Below are positions 62,411-64,000 of a DNA stretch of 64,000 nucleotides, piece by piece (position 1 is the stretch's first letter; each line of letters starts with the position of its first letter). Both the position numbers and the translations under genes were made by a program. The notes under the pieces were generated by a model that saw nothing but the letters and a program-made list of their open reading frames with translations, was not told the origin of the DNA and searched no databases. This DNA is from Bradyrhizobium sp. ISRA464 (GTDB taxonomy: Bacteria > Pseudomonadota > Alphaproteobacteria > Rhizobiales > Xanthobacteraceae). The stretch covers positions 5,766,001 to 5,830,000 of the forward strand of contig NZ_CP094526.1 in assembly GCF_029910095.1 (NCBI RefSeq). The letters are read 5' to 3'.

Positions 62411-63181
62411 TCAATGTTCCCGTTGGCCGAGATAGACGCGCTTCACTGCTTCGTTTTGCCGGACCTCCTGTGGCGTTCCCTCGGCCAGAAGTTCTCCATG
62501 ATGCAGCACCAGAATGCGATCGCTGATCCCCAACACCAGCTTCATCTTGTGCTCGACGAGGATCACCGTCCGCTCGCTTGCGAGCTTCATGATCAGATCC
62601 ATCATGGTGCGGGTTTCTTCCGGGCTCATGCCCGCGGTCGGCTCATCCAATAACAGCAGGCGGGGCTGACTGGCCAGCGCCATGCCGATCTCAAGCGCAC
62701 GCTGCTCGCCGTGTGCAAGCGTCTTGGCTGCGCGCTCCCGAGACTCCCACAGCCCGACGAGCGCCAGCAACTCGTCCGCCCGCTCGACCAGCTCGCTTAA
62801 GCGAGCGCGCGGGCGCCAGATATCGTATCTCGACACCAGAGCCTGCAGGCCGACCCGGATGTTCTCGCGTGTCGTGAGCTGCGGGAACACGCTGGTGATC
62901 TGAAACGACTTTGCGATCCCCATATGGGCAAAGCGATGCTGCGGCAGTCCGGTGACGTCCCTGCCCTCGAACTCGATGCTGCCTCGCGTCGGAGGGAAGC
63001 CGCCGCAGAGCAGGTTGAAATAGGTGCTCTTCCCTGCGCCGTTCGGACCGATGATCGACGTGATCGCGCCCTTGGCGAACTCGGCCGAGATATTGTTCAA
63101 CGCGACAAATTTCCCGAACGTCTTGCCGACCCCCCTGGTGCGGAGAATGATCTCTCTCGCTGGCGTTGCCGCGGCAATCAT
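62411..63181 (-). CDS. livG: Branched-chain amino acid-type ABC ATPase LivG
   Basis: A 256-residue ATPase with FGKFVALNNISAEFAKGAI, Walker A GPNGAGKST, the LivG-type long insertion around TTRENIRVGLQALVSRYDIW, LAHGEQRALEIGMALAS signature and Walker B LLLLDEPTAGM. ATG at 63181 overlaps the livM stop by 4 bases; a longer frame to 63283 runs inside livM and is rejected. Confidence 0.93.
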   Translation of the reverse strand: MIAAATPAREIILRTRGVGKTFGKFVALNNISAEFAKGAITSIIGPNGAGKSTYFNLLCGGFPPTRGSIEFEGRDVTGLPQHRFAHMGIAKSFQITSVFPQLTTRENIRVGLQALVSRYDIWRPRARLSELVERADELLALVGLWESRERAAKTLAHGEQRALEIGMALASQPRLLLLDEPTAGMSPEETRTMMDLIMKLASERTVILVEHKMKLVLGISDRILVLHHGELLAEGTPQEVRQNEAVKRVYLGQREH

Positions 63182-64000
63182 CGCCTGCCCCGCGCGATCA
63201 GCGTTCCCCAGATCCCTGCCGGGAAGAACAGCACGCATGCAATGAAAATGGCGCCCACGATCAGCTGCCAGTGAACGGTCCACACCGAGACCAGGTTCTC
63301 CAGGACAAGGAAAACGGCCGCCCCGATCATCGGCCCGAAAAATGTCCCCATGCCACCCAGCAAGGCGATCATCACCACCAGACCTGAGGTCTCGTAGTGC
63401 AGGATTTCGATCGGGACGATCGATAGGTGAAGAGCCTGCAACGCGCCTGCAAGGCCACAGAAGCCGCCTGACAGAACGAAGGTCAGCAATCGGGTCAATA
63501 TGACGTCATAGCCTGATGCGCGAGCACGCATCTCGTTCTCCCGCACCGCCTCGATGACGGCCCCAAATGGAGAGGCGAGGATGCGTGACATGACGAAAAA
63601 CGCAGCGATCACAAAAGCTGCAATGACGTAGTAGCGAACAATCGGCTCAAGGAAATCGATCTGCAGGCCGAACAGATCGATCGTACGGATGTTGATGCCG
63701 CGCAGGCCGTTCTCGCCGCCGGTCCAATCAACCGCCTGATAGAACAGGTAGTAGACGCATTGCGACAATGCCATCGTCACCATGGCGAAGTAAATGCCGC
63801 GCGTTCGGATCGCGATCACGCCGATCAACAGCGCGATCAACAGGCCGCCAAAGACACCGGCTGCGATGGCCGCATACCACGGCCAGGCGAAGTGCACGAT
63901 GGCAATGCCGCAAAGATAGGCTCCGGTCCCGAGCAGCGCGGCATGGCCAAAGGACAGCAGCCCCAGATATCCGAACACGAGGTTGAATCCGAGGGCATAC
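63178..64000 (-). CDS. livM: Branched-chain amino acid-type ABC permease LivM, partial
   Basis: The visible 274 residues start inside the gene (YALGFNLVFGYLGLLSFGHAA at the window edge) and run to the stop. Family features are SFGHAALLGTGAYL, the EAA-like loop PFGAVIEAVRENEMRARASGYDV and FALVMVMIALLGGMGTFFGP-like end GGMGTFFGPMIGAAV. About eight hydrophobic segments are seen. The N-terminus lies beyond the right edge, where livH and a binding protein are expected. Confidence 0.92.
   Translation of the reverse strand, partial: YALGFNLVFGYLGLLSFGHAALLGTGAYLCGIAIVHFAWPWYAAIAAGVFGGLLIALLIGVIAIRTRGIYFAMVTMALSQCVYYLFYQAVDWTGGENGLRGINIRTIDLFGLQIDFLEPIVRYYVIAAFVIAAFFVMSRILASPFGAVIEAVRENEMRARASGYDVILTRLLTFVLSGGFCGLAGALQALHLSIVPIEILHYETSGLVVMIALLGGMGTFFGPMIGAAVFLVLENLVSVWTVHWQLIVGAIFIACVLFFPAGIWGTLIARGRR

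Noticed and set aside
1..64000. CRISPR arrays, rRNA operons and tRNA genes
   Set aside because: No regularly spaced direct repeats and no conserved rRNA or T-loop sequences were noticed.

Overview
The window looks like chromosome of a GC-rich alphaproteobacterium, most probably Bradyrhizobium or a close relative. The signs are the protein families seen (PHB granule genes, a DUF3551 secreted protein, MHS and Liv transporters, short Rhizobiales-type conserved proteins), strong GC bias at third codon positions, and three copies of a palindromic repeat of the GTCATTGCGAGC...GCTCCTCGCAATGAC type. Genus is inferred from resemblance; no rRNA or tRNA gene was found.

Layout. (1) 1-2.8 kb: a broken 5' end of dusA that looks like an integration site, an IS5-type transposase remnant and an IS66 element with a truncated tnpC. 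(2) 3.0-12.8 kb: a ferredoxin/cytochrome P450 pair, an MHS transporter, a molybdopterin sulfite-oxidase-like protein, an alpha/beta-hydrolase-OsmC fusion, a MocR regulator divergent from an EamA exporter with a repeat operator between them, a YeeE/YedE sulfur transporter and a quinone oxidoreductase. (3) 12.8-19.6 kb: a phenylacetate catabolic operon read leftward as paaX-A-B-C-D-E-I-K. It makes and epoxidises phenylacetyl-CoA; paaF, G, H, J and Z are not in the window. (4) 19.8-26.1 kb: hydrolases, a DUF445 membrane protein, a phasin with terminator, and a translationally coupled phaE-phaC-GNAT set for polyhydroxyalkanoate. (5) 26.1-34 kb: accessory DNA with a SnoaL relic, an IS1380 element whose right inverted repeat is split by a group II intron, an XRE-DUF3320 fusion with tandem palindromic operators, a divergent atypical tyrosine recombinase, and a TauE pseudogene cut by an IS256 relic. 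(6) 34-38.75 kb: a co-directional cassette of a small protein, a GIY-YIG-like protein, an unknown protein, a metallophosphoesterase, a DUF6634-like protein and a Lon-type AAA+ ATPase without protease domain. I cannot assign this to a known system, and it is the best candidate for something undescribed. (7) 38.8-51.0 kb: pseudogenes (old yellow enzyme, ModA-like protein, transaldolase/SDR chimera), a crotonase, a molybdopterin oxidoreductase, two solute-binding proteins, overlapping tiny genes, strong terminators and an IS110 element. (8) 51-64 kb: an SDR divergent from a GntR regulator, a Tat-exported amidohydrolase, a Crp/Fnr regulator, an ABC importer operon ending in a phosphodiesterase, a broken zinc dehydrogenase, and livF-livG-livM, with livM running off the right edge.

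Functionally the left half is mainly aromatic and carbon-storage metabolism in intact operons. The middle (26-39 kb) and parts of 44-51 kb are islands of insertion, decay and small accessory genes. The right part is dominated by import systems and short-chain oxidation.
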